DNA from: Dryomyza anilis
Taxonomy: Eukaryota; Arthropoda; Insecta; Diptera; Dryomyzidae
Assembly (NCBI GenBank): GCA_951804985.1
Contig: OX638134.1
Coordinates: forward strand, 76,363,679 to 76,427,678
Direction: 5' to 3'
Length of the DNA: 64,000 nt
The translations under genes were made by a program, and so were the position numbers. This document shows positions 33,401 to 48,200 of the stretch, piece after piece. Position 1 is the stretch's first letter; each line of letters starts with the position of its first letter. Below the pieces are notes generated by a model that had not been told where the DNA came from, did no database searches, and saw only the letters and a list, made by a program, of their open reading frames with translations.

Positions 33401-36400
33401 ATTAAATCTGAAAATTCCAGCAATAAATGTGCCAACTTTGACCCCTCTACGACGCTCCGTTTAGAAGTTATGAAGGTTTTAAAAAAAGTCAAATTAAATC
33501 TGAAAATTCCAGCTATAAATGTGCCAACTTTGACCCCTCTACGACGCTCCGTTCAGAAGTTATGAAGATTTTAAGAAAAGTACAAAATATTAAGATTGAA
33601 AACTTGAGTTCTCTGGTCTCCGTGCATCGATTAAATTAATTTAAAAGGCAAATTAAATCTGAAAAATCCAGCTATAAATGTGCCAACTTTGACCCCTCTA
33701 CGACGCTCCGTTCTGAAGGTTTTAAGGAAAGTACAAAATATTAAGATTGAAAACTTGATTTCTCTGGTCTCCTTGCATCGATTAAATAAATTTAAAAGGC
33801 AAATTAAATCTGAAAAATCCAGCTATAAATGTGCCAACTTTGACCCCTCTACGACGCTCCGTTCTGAAGGCTTTAAGAAAAGTACAAAATAATAAGATTG
33901 AAAACTTGATTTCTCTGGTCTCCGTGCATCGATTAAATAAATTTAAAAGGTAAATTAAAATTGGAAAATCCAGCTATAAATGTGCGAACTTTGACCCCTC
34001 TACGACGCTCCGTTTAGAAGTTATGAAGGTTTTAAGAAAAGCACAAAATATTAAGATTGTAAACTTGATTTCTCTGGTCTCCGTGTTTTGATTAAAAAAA
34101 TTTAAAAGGCAAATTAAAATTGGAAAATCCAGCTATAAATTTGCCAACTTTGACCCCTCTACGACGCTCCGTTTAGAAGTTATGAAGGTTTTAAGAAAAG
34201 TACAAAATATTGAGATTGAAAACTTGATTTCTCTGATCTCCGTGCATCGATTAAATTAATTTAAAAGTCAAATTAAATCTGAAAAATCCAGCTATAAATG
34301 TGGCAACTTTGACCCCTCTACGACGCTCCGTTTAGAAGTTATGAAGGTTTTAAGAAAAGTACAAAATATTAAGATTGAAAACTTGATTTCTCTGGTCTCC
34401 GTGTTTTGATTAAATAAATTTAAAAGGCAAATTAAAATTGGAAAATCCAGCTATAAATGTGCCAACATTGACCCCTCTACGACGCTCCGTTCAGAAGTTA
34501 TGAAGGTTTTAAGAAAAGTACAAAATATTAAGATTGAAAACTTGAAGGTTTTAAGAAAAGTACAAAATATTAAGATTGAAAACTTGATTTCTCTGGTCTC
34601 CGTGCATCGATTAAATAAATTTAAAAGGCAAATTAAATCTGAAAAATCCAGCTATAAATGTGCCAACCTTGACCCCTCTACGACGCTCCGTTCTGAAGGT
34701 TTTAAGAAAAGTACAAAATATTAAGATTGAAAACTTGATTTCTCTGGTCTCCGTGCATCGATTAAATTAATTTAAAAGGCAAATTAAATCTGAAAAATCC
34801 AGCTATAAATGTGCCAACTTTGACCCCTCTACGACGCTCCGTTCAGAAGTTATGAAGGTTTTAAGAAAAGTACAAAATATTAAGATTGAAAACTTGATTT
34901 CTCTGGTCTCCGTGCATCGATTAAATTAATTTAAAAGTCAAATTAAATCTGAAAATTCCAGCAATAAATGTGCCAACTTTGACCCCTCTACGACGCTCCG
35001 TTTAGAAGTTATGAAGGTTTTAAGAAAAGTACAAAATATTAAGATTGAAAACTTGAGTTCTCTGGTCTCCGTGCATCGATTAAATTAATTTAAAAGTCAA
35101 ATTAAATCTGAAAATTCCAGCAATAAATGTGCCAACTTTGACCCCTCTACGACGCTCCGTTCAGAAGTTATGAAGGTTTTAAGAAAAGTACAAAATATTA
35201 AGATTGAAAACTTGATTTCTCTGGTCTCCGTGTTTTGATTAAATAAATTTAAAAGGAAAATTAAATCTGAAAAATCCAGCTATAAATGTGCCAACTTTGA
35301 CCCCTCTACGACGCTCCGTTCAGAAGTTATGAAGGTTTTAAGAAAAGTACAAAATATTAAGATTGAAAACTTGATTTCTCTGGTCTCCGTGCATCGATTA
35401 AATTAATTTAAAAGGCAAATTAAATCTGAAAAATCCAGCTATAAATGTGCCAACTTTGACCCCTCTACGACGCTCCGTTCTGAAGGTTTTAAGGAAAGTA
35501 CAAAATATTAAGATTGAAAACTTGATTTCTCTGGTCTCCGTGCATCGATTAAATTAATTTAAAAGGCAAATTAAATCTGAAAAATCCAGCTATAAATGTG
35601 CCAACTTTGACCCCTCTACGACGCTCCGTTCTGAAGGTTTTAAGAAAAGTACAAAATATTAAGATTGAAAACTTGATTTCTCTGGTCTCCGTGCATCGAT
35701 TAAATAAATTTAAAAGGCAAATTAAATCTGAAAAATCCAGCTATAAATGTGCCAACTTTGACCCCTCTACGACGCTCCGTTCTGAAGGTTTTAAGAAAAG
35801 TACAAAATATTAAGATTGAAAACTTGATTTCTCTGGTCTCCGTGCATCGATTAAATTAATTTAAAAGGCAAATTAAATCTGAAAAATCCAGCTATAAATG
35901 TGCCAACTTTGACCCCTCTACGACGCTCCGTTCTGAAGGTTTTAAAAAAAGTACAAAATATTAAGATTGAAAACTTGAGTTCTCTGGTCTCCGTGCATCG
36001 ATTAAATTATTTTCAAAGTCAAATTAAATCTGAAAATTCCAGCAATAAATGTGCCAACTTTGACCCCTCTACGACGCTCCGTTTAGAAGTTATGAAGGTT
36101 TTAAAAAAAGTCAAATTAAATCTGAAAATTCCAGCTATAAATGTGCCAACTTTGACCCCTCTACGACGCTCCGTTCAGAAGTTATGAAGATTTTAAGAAA
36201 AGTACAAAATATTAAGATTGAAAACTTGAGTTCTCTGGTCTCCGTGCATCGATTAAATTAATTTAAAAGGCAAATTAAATCTGAAAAATCCAGCTATAAA
36301 TGTGCCAACTTTGACCCCTCTACGACGCTCCGTTCTGAAGGTTTTAAGGAAAGTACAAAATATTAAGATTGAAAACTTGATTTCTCTGGTCTCCTTGCAT

Positions 36401-37390
36401 CGATTAAATAAATTTAAAAGGCAAATTAAATCTGAAAAATCCAGCTATAAATGTGCCAACTTTGACCCCTCTACGACGCTCCGTTCTGAAGGCTTTAAGA
36501 AAAGTACAAAATAATAAGATTGAAAACTTGATTTCTCTGGTCTCCGTGCATCGATTAAATAAATTTAAAAGGTAAATTAAAATTGGAAAATCCAGCTATA
36601 AATGTGCGAACTTTGACCCCTCTACGACGCTCCGTTTAGAAGTTATGAAGGTTTTAAGAAAAGCACAAAATATTAAGATTGTAAACTTGATTTCTCTGGT
36701 CTCCGTGTTTTGATTAAAAAAATTTAAAAGGCAAATTAAAATTGGAAAATCCAGCTATAAATTTGCCAACTTTGACCCCTCTACGACGCTCCGTTTAGAA
36801 GTTATGAAGGTTTTAAGAAAAGTACAAAATATTGAGATTGAAAACTTGATTTCTCTGATCTCCGTGCATCGATTAAATTAATTTAAAAGTCAAATTAAAT
36901 CTGAAAAATCCAGCTATAAATGTGGCAACTTTGACCCCTCTACGACGCTCCGTTTAGAAGTTATGAAGGTTTTAAGAAAAGTACAAAATATTAAGATTGA
37001 AAACTTGATTTCTCTGGTCTCCGTGTTTTGATTAAATAAATTTAAAAGGCAAATTAAAATTGGAAAATCCAGCTATAAATGTGCCAACTTTGACCCCTCT
37101 ACGACGCTCCGTTTAGATGTTATGAATGTTTTAAGAAAATTACTGAATATTAAGATTGAAAACTTGATTTCTCTGGTCTCCGTGCATCGATTAAATAAAT
37201 TTAAAAGGCAAATTAAATCTGAAAATTGCAGCTATAAATGTGCCAACTTTGACCCCACTACGACGCTCCGTTTAGAAGTTATGAAGGTTTTAAGAAAAGT
37301 ACAAAATATTAAGATTGAAAACTTTAGTTCTGTGGTCTCCGTGCATCGATTAAATTAATTTAAAAGTCAAATTAAATCAGAAAAATCCAG
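30431..37390 (+). repeat. Satellite block 4: mixed monomers with 2.6-3.2 kb duplications
   Basis: The words CTCCTTGCATCG (about 30.56, 33.77 and 36.39 kb) and ATTATTTTCAAAGTC (33.38 and 36.00 kb) mark copies spaced 3213 and 2622 bp. A 33-odd base internal duplication (TTGAAGGTTTTAAGAAAAGT) occurs at 32.12 and 34.54 kb. Units shortened to CGTTCTGAAGG are frequent. A deletion joining AAAAAAAGTC to the tail is shared at 33.48 and 36.10 kb. Confidence 0.7.
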
Positions 37391-38650
37391 CTATAAATGT
37401 GGCAACTTTGAACCCTCTACGACGCACCGTTTAGAAGTTATGAAGGTTTTAAGAAAATTGCAAAATTTGAAGATTGAAAACTTGATTTCTCTGGTCTCCG
37501 TGCATCGATTAAATAAATTTAAAAGGCAACTTAGAATTGGAAAATCCAGCTATAAATTTGCCAACTTTGACCCCTCTAAGACGCTCCGTTTAGAAGTTAT
37601 GAAGGTTTTAAGAAAATTACAAAATATTAAGATTGAAAACTTGATTTCTCTGGTCTCCGTGCATCGATTAAATAAATTTAAAAGGCAAATTAAATCCTAA
37701 AAATCCGGCAATAAATATGCCAACTTTGACCCCTCTACGACGCACATTTTAGAAGTTATGAAGGTTTTAAGAAAATTGCAAAATTTTATGATTGAAAACT
37801 TGATTTCTCTGGTCTCCGTGCATCGATTAAATTAATTTAAAAGGCAAATTAAATCTGGAAAATCCAGTTATAAAAGTGCCAACTTTGACCCCTCTACGAC
37901 GCACCGTTTAGAAGTTATGAAGGTTTTAAGAAAATTGCAAAATTTGAAGATTGAAAACTTGATTTCTCTGGTCTCCGTGCATCGATTAAATAAATTTAAA
38001 AGGCAACTTAGAATTGGAAAATCCAGCTATAAATTTGCCAACTTTGACCCCTCTAAGACGCTCCGTTTAGAAGTTATGAAGGTTTTAAGAAAATTACAAA
38101 ATATTAAGATTGAAAACTTGATTTCTCTGGTCTCCGTGCATCGATTAAATAAATTTAAAAGGCGAATTAAATCCTAAAAATCCGGCAATAAATATGCCAA
38201 CTTTGACCCCTCTACGACGCACCGTTTAGAAGTTATGAAGGTTTTAAGAAAATTGCAAAATTTTAAGATTGAAAACTTGATTTCTCTGGTCTTCGTGCAT
38301 CGATTAAATTAATTTAAAAAGCAAATTAAATCTGGGAAATCCAGTTATAAAAGTGCCAACTTTGACCCCTCTACGACGCACCGTTTAGAAGTTATGAAGG
38401 TTTTAAGAAAATTGCAAAATTTTAAGATTGAAAACTTGATTTCTCTGGTCTCCGTGCATCGATTAAATAAATTTAAAAGTCAAATTAAATCTGAAAATTC
38501 CAGCTATAAATGTGCCAACTTTGACCCCTCTAGGACGCTCCGTTTAGAAGTTATGAAGGTTTTAAGAAAAGTACAAAATATTAAGATTGAAAACTTGAGT
38601 TCTCTGGTCTCCGTGCATCGATTAAATTAATTTAAAAGTCAAATTCAATC
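37391..38650 (+). repeat. Satellite block 5: CGACGCACCG variant, 3-mer higher-order repeat
   Basis: Units with GACGCACCGTTTAGAAG and AATTGCAAAATTT alternate with others in a 477-bp period (37440, 37917, 38394). These are the most diverged units inside the array. Confidence 0.7.
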
Positions 38651-41600
38651 TGAAAATCCTACTATAAATGTGCCAACATTGACCCCTCTACGACACACCG
38701 TTTAGAAGTTATGAAGGTCTTAAGAAAATTGCAAAATTTTAAGATTGAAATCTTGATTTCTCTGGACTCCGTGCATCGATTAAATAAATTTAAAAGTCAA
38801 ATTAAATCTGAAAATTCCAGCTATAAATGTGCCAACTTTAACCCCTCTAGGACGCTCCGTTTAGAAGTTATGAAGGTTTTAAGAAAAGTACAAAATATTA
38901 AGATTGAAAACTTGAGTTCTCTGGTCTCCGTGCATCGATTAAATTAATTTAAAAGTCAAATTAAATCTGAAAATTCCAGCTATAAATGTGCCAACTTTAA
39001 CCCCTCTAGGACGCTCCGTTTAGAAGTTATGAAGGTTTTAAGAAAAGTACAAAATATTAAGATTGAAAACTTGATTTCTCTGGTCTCCGTGCATCGATTA
39101 AATAAATTTAAAAGTCAAATTAAATCTGAAAATTCCAGATATAAATGTGCCAACTTTAACCCCTCTACGACGCTCCGTTTAGAAGTTATGAAGGTTTTAA
39201 GAAAAGTACAAAATATTAAGATAGAAAACTTGATTTCTCTGGTCTCCGTGCATCGATTAAATTAATTTAAAAGTCAAATTAAATCTGAAAATTCCAGCTA
39301 TAAATGTGCCAACTTTGACCCCTCTACGACCCCCCGTTTAGAAGTTATGAATGTTTTGAGAAAATTACAAAATATTAAGATTGAAAACTTGATTTCTCTG
39401 GTCTCCGTGTTTTGATTAAATAAATTTAAAAGGCAAATTAAAATTGGAAAATCCAGCTATAAATGTGCCAACTTTGACCCCTCTACGACGCTCCGTTTAG
39501 AAGTTTTGAAGGTTTTAAGAAAATTACAAAATATTAAGATTGAAAACTTGATTTCTCTGGTCTCCGTGTTTTGATTAAATAATTTTAAAAGGCAAATTAA
39601 AATTGGAAAATCCAGCTATAAATGTGCCAACTTTGACCCCTCTACGACGCTCCGTTTAGAAGTTATGAAGGTTTAAAGAAAAGTACAAAATATTAAGATT
39701 GAAAACTGATTTCTCTTAAAATTGGAAATTCCAGCTATAAATGTGCCAACTTTAACCCCTCTACGACGCTCCGTTTAGAAGTTATGAAGGTTTTAAGAAA
39801 AGTACAAAATATTAAGATTGAAAACTTGAGTTCTCTGGTCTCCGTGCATCGATTAAATTAATTTAAAAGTCAAATTAAATCTGAAAATTCCAGCTATAAA
39901 TGTGCCAACTTTAACCCCTCTAGGACGCTCCGTTTAGAAGTTATGAAGGTTTTAAGAAAAGTACAAAATATTAAGATTGAAAACTTGATTTCTCTGGTCT
40001 CCGTGCATCGATTAAATAAATTTAAAAGTCAAATTAAATCTGAAAATTCCAGCTATAAATGTGCCAACTTTGACCCCTCTACGACGCTCCGTTTAGAAGT
40101 TATGAAGGTTTTAAGAAAAGTACAAAATATTAAGATTGAAACCTTGATTTCTCTGGTCTCCGTGCATCGATTAAATTAATTTAAAAGTCAAATTAAATCT
40201 GAAAATTCCAGCTATAAATGTGCCAACTTTGACCCCTCTACGACGTTCCGTTTAGAAGTTATGAAGGTTTTAAGAAAAGTACAAAATATTAAGATTGAAA
40301 ACTTGAGTTCTCTGGTCTCCGTGCATCGATTAAATAAATTTAAAAGTCAAATTAAATCTGAAAATTCCAGCTATAAATGTGCCAACTTTGACCCCTCTAC
40401 GACGCTCCGTTTAGAAGTTATGAAGGTTTTAAGAAAAGTACAAAATATTAAGATTGAAACCTTGATTTCTCTGGTCTCCGTGCATCGATTAAATTAATTT
40501 AAAAGTCAAATTAAATCTGAAAATTCCAGCTATAAATGTGCCAACTTTAACCCCTCTACGACGCTCCGTTTAGAAGTTATGAAGGTTTTAAGAAAAGTAA
40601 AAAATATTAAGATTGAAAACTTGAGTTCTCTGGTCTCCGTGAATCGATTAAATTAATTTAAAAGTCAAATTAAATCCAGCTATAAATGTGCCAACTTTAA
40701 CCCCTCTACGACGCTCCGTTTAGAAGTTATGAAGGTTTTAAGAAAAGTACAAAATATTAAGATAGAAAACTTGATTTCTCTGGTCTCCGTGCATCGATTA
40801 AATTAATTTAAAAGTCAAATTAAATCTGAAAATTCCAGCTATAAATGTGCCAACTTTGACCCCTCTACGACCCCCCGTTTAGAAGTTATGAATGTTTTGA
40901 GAAAATTACAAAATATTAAGATTGAAAACTTGATTTCTCTGGTCTCCGTGTTTTGATTAAATAAATTTAAAAGGCAAATTAAAATTGGAAAATCCAGCTA
41001 TAAATGTGCCAACTTTAACCCCTCTAGGACGCTCCGTTTAGAAGTTATGAAGGTTTTAAGAAAAGTACAAAATATTAAGATTGAAAACTTGAGTTCTCTG
41101 GTCTCCGTGCATCGATTAAATAAATTTAAAAGTCAAATTAAATCTGAAAATTCCAGCTATAAATGTGCCAACTTTGACCCCTCTACGACGCTCCGTTTAG
41201 AAGTTATGAAGGTTTTAAGAAAATTACAAAATATTAAGATTGAAAACTTGATTTCTCTGGTCTCCGTGTTTTGATTAAATAAATTTAAAAGGCAAATTAA
41301 AATTGGAAAATCCAGCTATAAATGTGCCAACTTTGACCCCTCTACGACGCTCCGTTTAGAAGTTATGAAGGTTTTAAGAAAAGTACAAAATATTAAGATT
41401 GAAAACTGATTTCTCTTAAAATTGGAAATTCCAGCTATAAATGTGCCAACTTTAACCCCTCTACGACGCTCCGTTTAGAAGTTATGAAGGTTTTAAGAAA
41501 AGTACAAAATATTAAGATTGAAAACTGATTTCTCTTAAAATTGGAAATTCCAGCTATAAATGTGCCAACTTTAACCCCTCTACGACGCTCCGTTTAGAAG

Positions 41601-42250
41601 TTATGAAGGTTTTAAGAAAAGCACAAAATATTAAGATTGAAAACTTGATTTCTCTGGTCTCCGTGCATCGATTAAATTAATTTAAAAGTCAAATTAAATC
41701 TGAAAATTCCAGCTATAAATGTGCCAACTTTAACCCCTCTACGACGCTCCGTTTAGAAGTTATGAAGGTTTTAAGAAAAGTACAAAATATTAAGATTGAA
41801 AACTGATTTCTCTTAAAATTGGAAATTCCAGCTATAAATGTGCCAACTTTAACCCCTCTACGACGCTCCGTTTAGAAGTTATGAAGGTTTTAAGAAAAGC
41901 ACAAAATATTAAGATTGAAAACTTGATTTCTCTGGTCTCCGTGCATCGATTAAATAAATTTAAAAGTCAAATTAAATCTGAAAATTCCAGATATAAATGT
42001 GCCAACTTTAACCCCTCTACGACGCTCCGTTTAGAAGTCATGAAGGTTTTAAGAAAAGTACAAAATATTAAGATAGAAAACTTGATTTCTCTGGTCTTCG
42101 TGCATCGATTAAATTAATTTAAAAGTCAAATTAAATCTGAAAATTCCAGCTATAAATGTGCCAACTTTGACCCCTCTACGACCCCCCGTTTAGAAGTTAT
42201 GAATGTTTTGAGAAAATTACAAAATATTAAGATTGAAAACTTGATTTCTC
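38651..42250 (+). repeat. Satellite block 6: TTTAACCCC variant with 121-bp truncated monomers
   Basis: AACTTTAACCCCTCTA replaces GACCCC in many units. A 38-base deletion creating GAAAACTGATTTCTCTTAAA occurs at 39.71, 41.40, 41.53 and 41.80 kb; the pair at 41.4 and 41.5 kb is tandem with a 121-bp period. Confidence 0.75.
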
Positions 42251-45200
42251 TGGTCTCCGTGTTTTGATTAAATAAATTTAAAAGGCAAATTAAAATTGGA
42301 AAATCCAGCTATAAATGTGCCAACTTTGACCCCTCTACGACGCTCCGTTTAGAAGTTATGAAGGTTTTAAGAAAAGTACAAAATATTAAGATTGAAAACT
42401 TGATTTCTCTGGTCTCCGTGTTTTGATTAAATAAATTTAAAAGGCAAATTAAAATTGGAAAATCCAGCTATAAATGTGCCAACTTTGACCCCTCTACGAC
42501 GCTCCGTTTAGAAGTTTTGAAGGTTTTAAGAAATTTACAAAATATTAAGATTGAAAACTTGATTTCTCTGGTCTCCGTGCTTCGATTAAATTAATTTAAA
42601 AGGCATATTAAAATTGGAAAATCCAGCTATAAATGTGCCAACTTTGACCCCTCTACGACGCTCCGTTTAGAAGTTATGAAGGTTTTAAGAAAAGCACAAA
42701 ATATTAAGATTGAAAACTTGATTTCTCTGGTCTCCGTGCATCGATTAAAAGGCAAATTAAAATTGGAAAATCCAGCTATAAATTTGCCAACTTTGACCCC
42801 TCTACGACGCTCCGTTTAGAAGTTTTGAAGATTTTAAGAAAAGCACAAAATATTAAGATTGAAAACTTGATTTCTCTGGTGTCCGTGTTTTGATTAAATA
42901 AATTTAAAAGGCAAATTAAAATTGGAAAATCCAGCTATAAATGTGCCAACTTTGACCCCTCTACGACGCTCCGTTTAGAAGTTATGAAGGTTTTAAGAAA
43001 AGTACAAAATATTAAGATTGAAAACTTGATTTCTCTGGTCTCCGTGTTTTGATTAAATAAATTTAAAAGGCAAATTAAAATTGGAAAATCCAGCTATAAA
43101 TGTGCCAACTTTGACCCCTCTACGACGCTCCGTTTAGAAGTTTTGAAGGTTTTAAGAAATTTACAAAATATTAAGATTGAAAACTTGATTTCTCTGGTCT
43201 CCGTGCTTCGATTAAATTAATTTAAAAGGCATATTAAAATTGGAAAATCCAGCTATAAATGTGCCAACTTTGACCCCTCTACGACGCTCCGTTTAGAAGG
43301 TATGAAGGTTTTAAGAAAAGCACAAAATATTAAGATTGAAAACTTGATTTCTCTGGTCTCCGTGCATCGATTAAAAGGCAAATTAAAATTGGAAAATCCA
43401 GCTATAAATGTGCCAACTTTGACCCCTCTACGACCCCCCGTTTAGATGTTATGAAGGTTTTAAGAAAAGTACAAAATATTAAGATAGAAAACTTGATTTC
43501 TCTGGTCTCCGTGCATCGATTAAAAGGCAAATTAAAATTGGAAAATCCAGCTATAAATTTGCCAACTTTGACCCCTCTACGACGCTCCGTTTAGAAGTTT
43601 TGAAGATTTTAAGAAAAGCACAAAATATTAAGATTGAAAACTTGATTTCTCTGGTGTCCGTGTTTTGATTAAATAAATTTAAAAGGCAAATTAAAATTGG
43701 AAAATCCAGCTATAAATGTGCCAACTTTGACCCCTCTACGACGCTCCGTTTAGAAGTTCTGAAGGTTTTAAGAAAATTACTGAATATTAAGATTGAAAAC
43801 TTGATTTCTCTGGTGTCCGTGTTTTGATTAAATAAATTTAAAAGGCAAATTAAAATTGGAAAATCCAGCTATAAATGTGCCAACTTTGACCCCTCTACGA
43901 CGCTCCGTTTAGAAGTTATAAAGGTTTTAAGAAAAGCACAAAATATTAAGATTGAAAACTTGATTTCTCTGGTCTCCGTGCATCGATTAAATAAATTTAA
44001 AAGGCAAATTAAAATTGGAAAATCCAGCTATAAATGTGCCAACTTCGACCCCTCTACGACGCTCCGTTTAGAAGTTATGAAGGTTTTAAGAAAAGCACAA
44101 AATATTAAGATTGAAAACTTGATTTCTCTGGTCTCCGTGTTTTGATTAAATAAATTTAAAAGGCAAATTAAAATTGGAAAATCCAGCTATAAATGTGCCA
44201 ACTTTGACCCCTCTACGACGCTCCGTTTAGAAGTTATGAAGGTTTTAAGAAAAGCACAAAATATTAAGATTGAAAACTTGATTTCTCTGGTCTCCGTGCT
44301 TTGATTAAATAAATTTAAAAGGCAAATTAAAATTGGAAAATCCAGCTATAAATGTGCCAACTTTGACCCCTCTACAACGCTCCGTTTAGAAGTTATAAAG
44401 GTTTTAAGAAAAGCACAAAATATTAAGATTGAAAACTTGATTTCTCTGGTCTCCGTGCATCGATTAAATAAATTTAAAAGGCAAATTAAAATTGGAAAAT
44501 CCAGCTATAAATGTGCCAACTTTGACCCCTCTACGACGCTCCGTTTAGAAGTTATGAAGGTTTTAAGAAAAGCACAAAATATTAAGATTGAAAACTTGAT
44601 TTCTCTGGTATCCGTGTTTTGATTAAATAAATTTAAAAGGCAAATTAAAATTGGAAAATCCAGCTATAAATGTGCCAACTTTGACCCCTCTACGACCCCC
44701 CGTTTAGAAGTTATGAAGGTTTTAAGAAAAGTACAAAATATTAAGATAGAAAACTTGATTTCTCTGGTCTCCGTGTTTTGATTAAATAAATTTAAAAGGC
44801 AAATTAAAATTGGAAAATCCAGCTATAGATGTGCCAACTTACAAAATATTAAGATTGAAAACTTGTTTCTCTGGTCTCCGTGCATCGATTAAATTAATTT
44901 AAAAGGCAAATTAAAATTGGAAAATCCAGCTATAAATGTGCCAACTTTGACCCCTCTACGACGCTCCGATTAGAAGTTATGAAGGTTTTAAGAAAAGTAC
45001 AAAATATTAAGATTGAAAACTTGATTTCTCTGGTCTCCGTGCATCGATTAAATTAATTTAAAAGGCATATTAAAATTGGAAAATCCAGCTATAAATGTGC
45101 CAACTTTGACCCCTCTACGACGCTCCGTTTAGAAGTTATGAAGGTTTTAAGAAAAGCACAAAATATTAAGATTGAAAACTTGATTTCTCTGGTGTCCGTG

Positions 45201-48200
45201 TTTTGATTAAATAAATTTAAAAGGCAAATTAAAATTGCTATAAATGTGCCAACTTTGACCCCTCTACGACGCTCCGTTTAGAAGTTCTGAAGGTTTTAAG
45301 AAAATTACTGAATATACGTTTAGAAGTTTTGAAGGTTTTAAGAAAATTACAAAATATTAACATTGAAAACTTGATTTTTCTGGTCTCCGTGTTTTGATTA
45401 AATAAATTTAAAAGGCAAATTAAAATTGGAAAATCCAGCTATAGATGTGCCAACTTTGACCCCTCTACAACGCTCCGTTTAGAAGTTATAAAGGTTTTAA
45501 GAAAAGCACTAAATATTAAGATTGAAAACTTGATTTCTCTGGTCTCCGTGCATCGATTAAATTAATTTAAAAGGCAAATTAAAATTGGAAAATCCAGCTA
45601 TAAATGTGCCAACTTTGACCCCTCTACGACGCTCCGTTTAGAAGTTATGAAGGTTTTAAGAAAAGCACAAAATATTAAGATTGAAAACTTGATTTCTCTG
45701 GTCTCCGTGCATCGATTAAATAAATTTAAAAGGCAAATTAAAATTGGAAAATCCAGCTATAAATGTGCCAACTTCGACCCCTCTACGACGCTCCGTTTAG
45801 AAGTTATGAAGGTTTTAAGAAAAGCACAAAATATTAAGATTGAAAACTTGATTTCTCTGGTCTCCGTGCATCGATTAAATAAATTTAAAAGGCAAATTAA
45901 AATTGGAAAATCCAGCTATAAATGTGTTAACTTCGACCCCTCTACGACGCTCCGTTTAGAAGTTATGAAGGTTTTAAGAAAAGCACAAAATATTAAGATT
46001 GAAAACTTGATTTCTCTGGTGTCCGTGTTTTGATTAAATAAATTTAAAAGGCAAATTAAAATTGGAAAATCCAGCTATAAATGTGCCAACTTTGACCCCT
46101 CTACGACGCTCCGTTTAGAAGTTATGAAGGTTTTAAGAAAAGCACAAAATATTAAGATGGAAAACTTGATTTCTCTGGTGTCCGTGTTTTGATTAAATAA
46201 ATTTAAAAGGCAAATTAAAATTGGGAAATCCAGCTATAAATGTGCCAACTTTGACCCCTCTACGACGCTCCGTTTAGAAGTTCTGAAGGTTTTAAGAAAA
46301 TTACTGAATATTTAGATTGAAAACTTGATTTCTCTGGTCTCCGTGTTTTGATGAAATAAATTTAAAAGGCAAATTAAAATTGGAAAATCCAGCTATAAAT
46401 GTGCCAACTTTGACCCCTCTACGACGCTCCGTTTAGAAGTTTTGAAGGTTTTAAGAAAAGCACAAAATATTAAGATAGAAAACTTGATTTCTCTGGTCTC
46501 CGTGCATCGATTAAATAAATTTAAAAGGCAAATTAAAATTGGAAAATCCAGCTATAAATGTGCCAACTTTGACCCCTCTACGACGCTCCGTTTAGAAGTT
46601 ATGAAGGTTTTAAGAAAAGCACAAAATATTAAGATTGAGAACTTGATTTCTCTGGTCTCCGTGCATCGATTAAATAAATTTAAAAGGCAAATTAAAATTG
46701 GAAAATCCAGCTATAAATGTGCCAACTTTGACCCCTCTACGACGCTCCGTTTAGAAGTTATGAAGGTTTTAAGAAAAGCACAAAATATTAAGATTGAAAA
46801 CTTGATTTCTCTGGTCTCCGTGTTTTGATTAAATAAATTTAAAAGGCAAATTAAAATTGGAAAATCCAGCTATAAATGTGCCAACTTTGACCCCTCTACG
46901 ACGCTCCGTTTAGAAGTTATGAAGGTTTTAAGAAAAGTACAAAATATTAAGATTGAAAACTTGATTTCTCTGGTCTCCGTGCATCGATTAAATAAATTTA
47001 AAAGGCAAATTAAAATTGGAAAATCCAGCTATAAATGTGCCAACTTTGACCCCTCTACGACGCTCCGTTTAGAAGTTATGAAGGTTTTAAGAAAAGCACA
47101 AAATATTAAGATTGAAAACTTGATTTCTCTGGTCTCCGTGCTTTGATTAAATAAATTTAAAAGGCAAATTAAAATTGGAAAATCCAGCTATAAATGTGCC
47201 AACTTTGACCCCTCTACAACGCTCCGTTTAGAAGTTATAAAGGTTTTAAGAAAAGCACAAAATATTAAGATTGAAAACTTGATTTCTCTGGTCTCCGTGC
47301 ATCGATTAAATAAATTTAAAAGGCAAATTAAAATTGGAAAATCCAGCTATAAATGTGCCAACTTTGACCCCTCTACGACGCTCCGTTTAGAAGTTATGAA
47401 GGTTTTAAGAAAAGCACAAAATATTAAGATTGAAAACTTGATTTCTCTGGTCTCCGTGTTTTGATTAAATAAATTTAAAAGGCAAATTAAAATTGGAAAA
47501 TCCAGCTATAAATGTGCCAACTTTGACCCCTCTACGACGCTCCGTTTAGAAGTTATGAAGGTTTTAAGAAAAGTACAAAATATTAAGATTGAAAACTTGA
47601 TTTCTCTGGTCTCCGTGCATCGATTAAATTAATTTAAAAGTCAAATTAAATCTGAAAAATCCAGCTATAAATGTGCCAACTTTGACCCCTCTACGGCGCC
47701 CGTTTAGAAGTTATGAAGGTTTTAAGAAAAGCACAAAATATTAAGATTGAAAACTTGATTTCTCTGGTCTCCGTGCATCGATTAAATTAATTTAAAAGTC
47801 AAATTAAATCTGAAAAATCCAGCTATAAATGTGCACAAAATATTAAGATTGAAAACTTGTTTTCTCTGGTCTCCGTGCATCGATTAAATTAATTTAAAAG
47901 ACAAATTAAAATTGGAAAATCCAGCTATATATGTGCCAACTTTGACCCCTGTACGACGCTCCGTTTAGAAGTTATGAAGGTTTTTAGAAAAGCACAAAAT
48001 ATTAAGATTGAAAACTTGATTTCTCTGGTCTCCGTGCATCGTTTAAATTAATTTAAAAGTCAAATTAAAATTGGAAAATCCAGCTATAAATGTGCCAACT
48101 TTGACCCCTCTACGACGCTCCGTTTAGAAGTTATGAAGGTTTTAAGAAAAGAACAAAATATTAAGATTGAAAACTTGATTTCTCTGGTCTCCGTGTTTGG

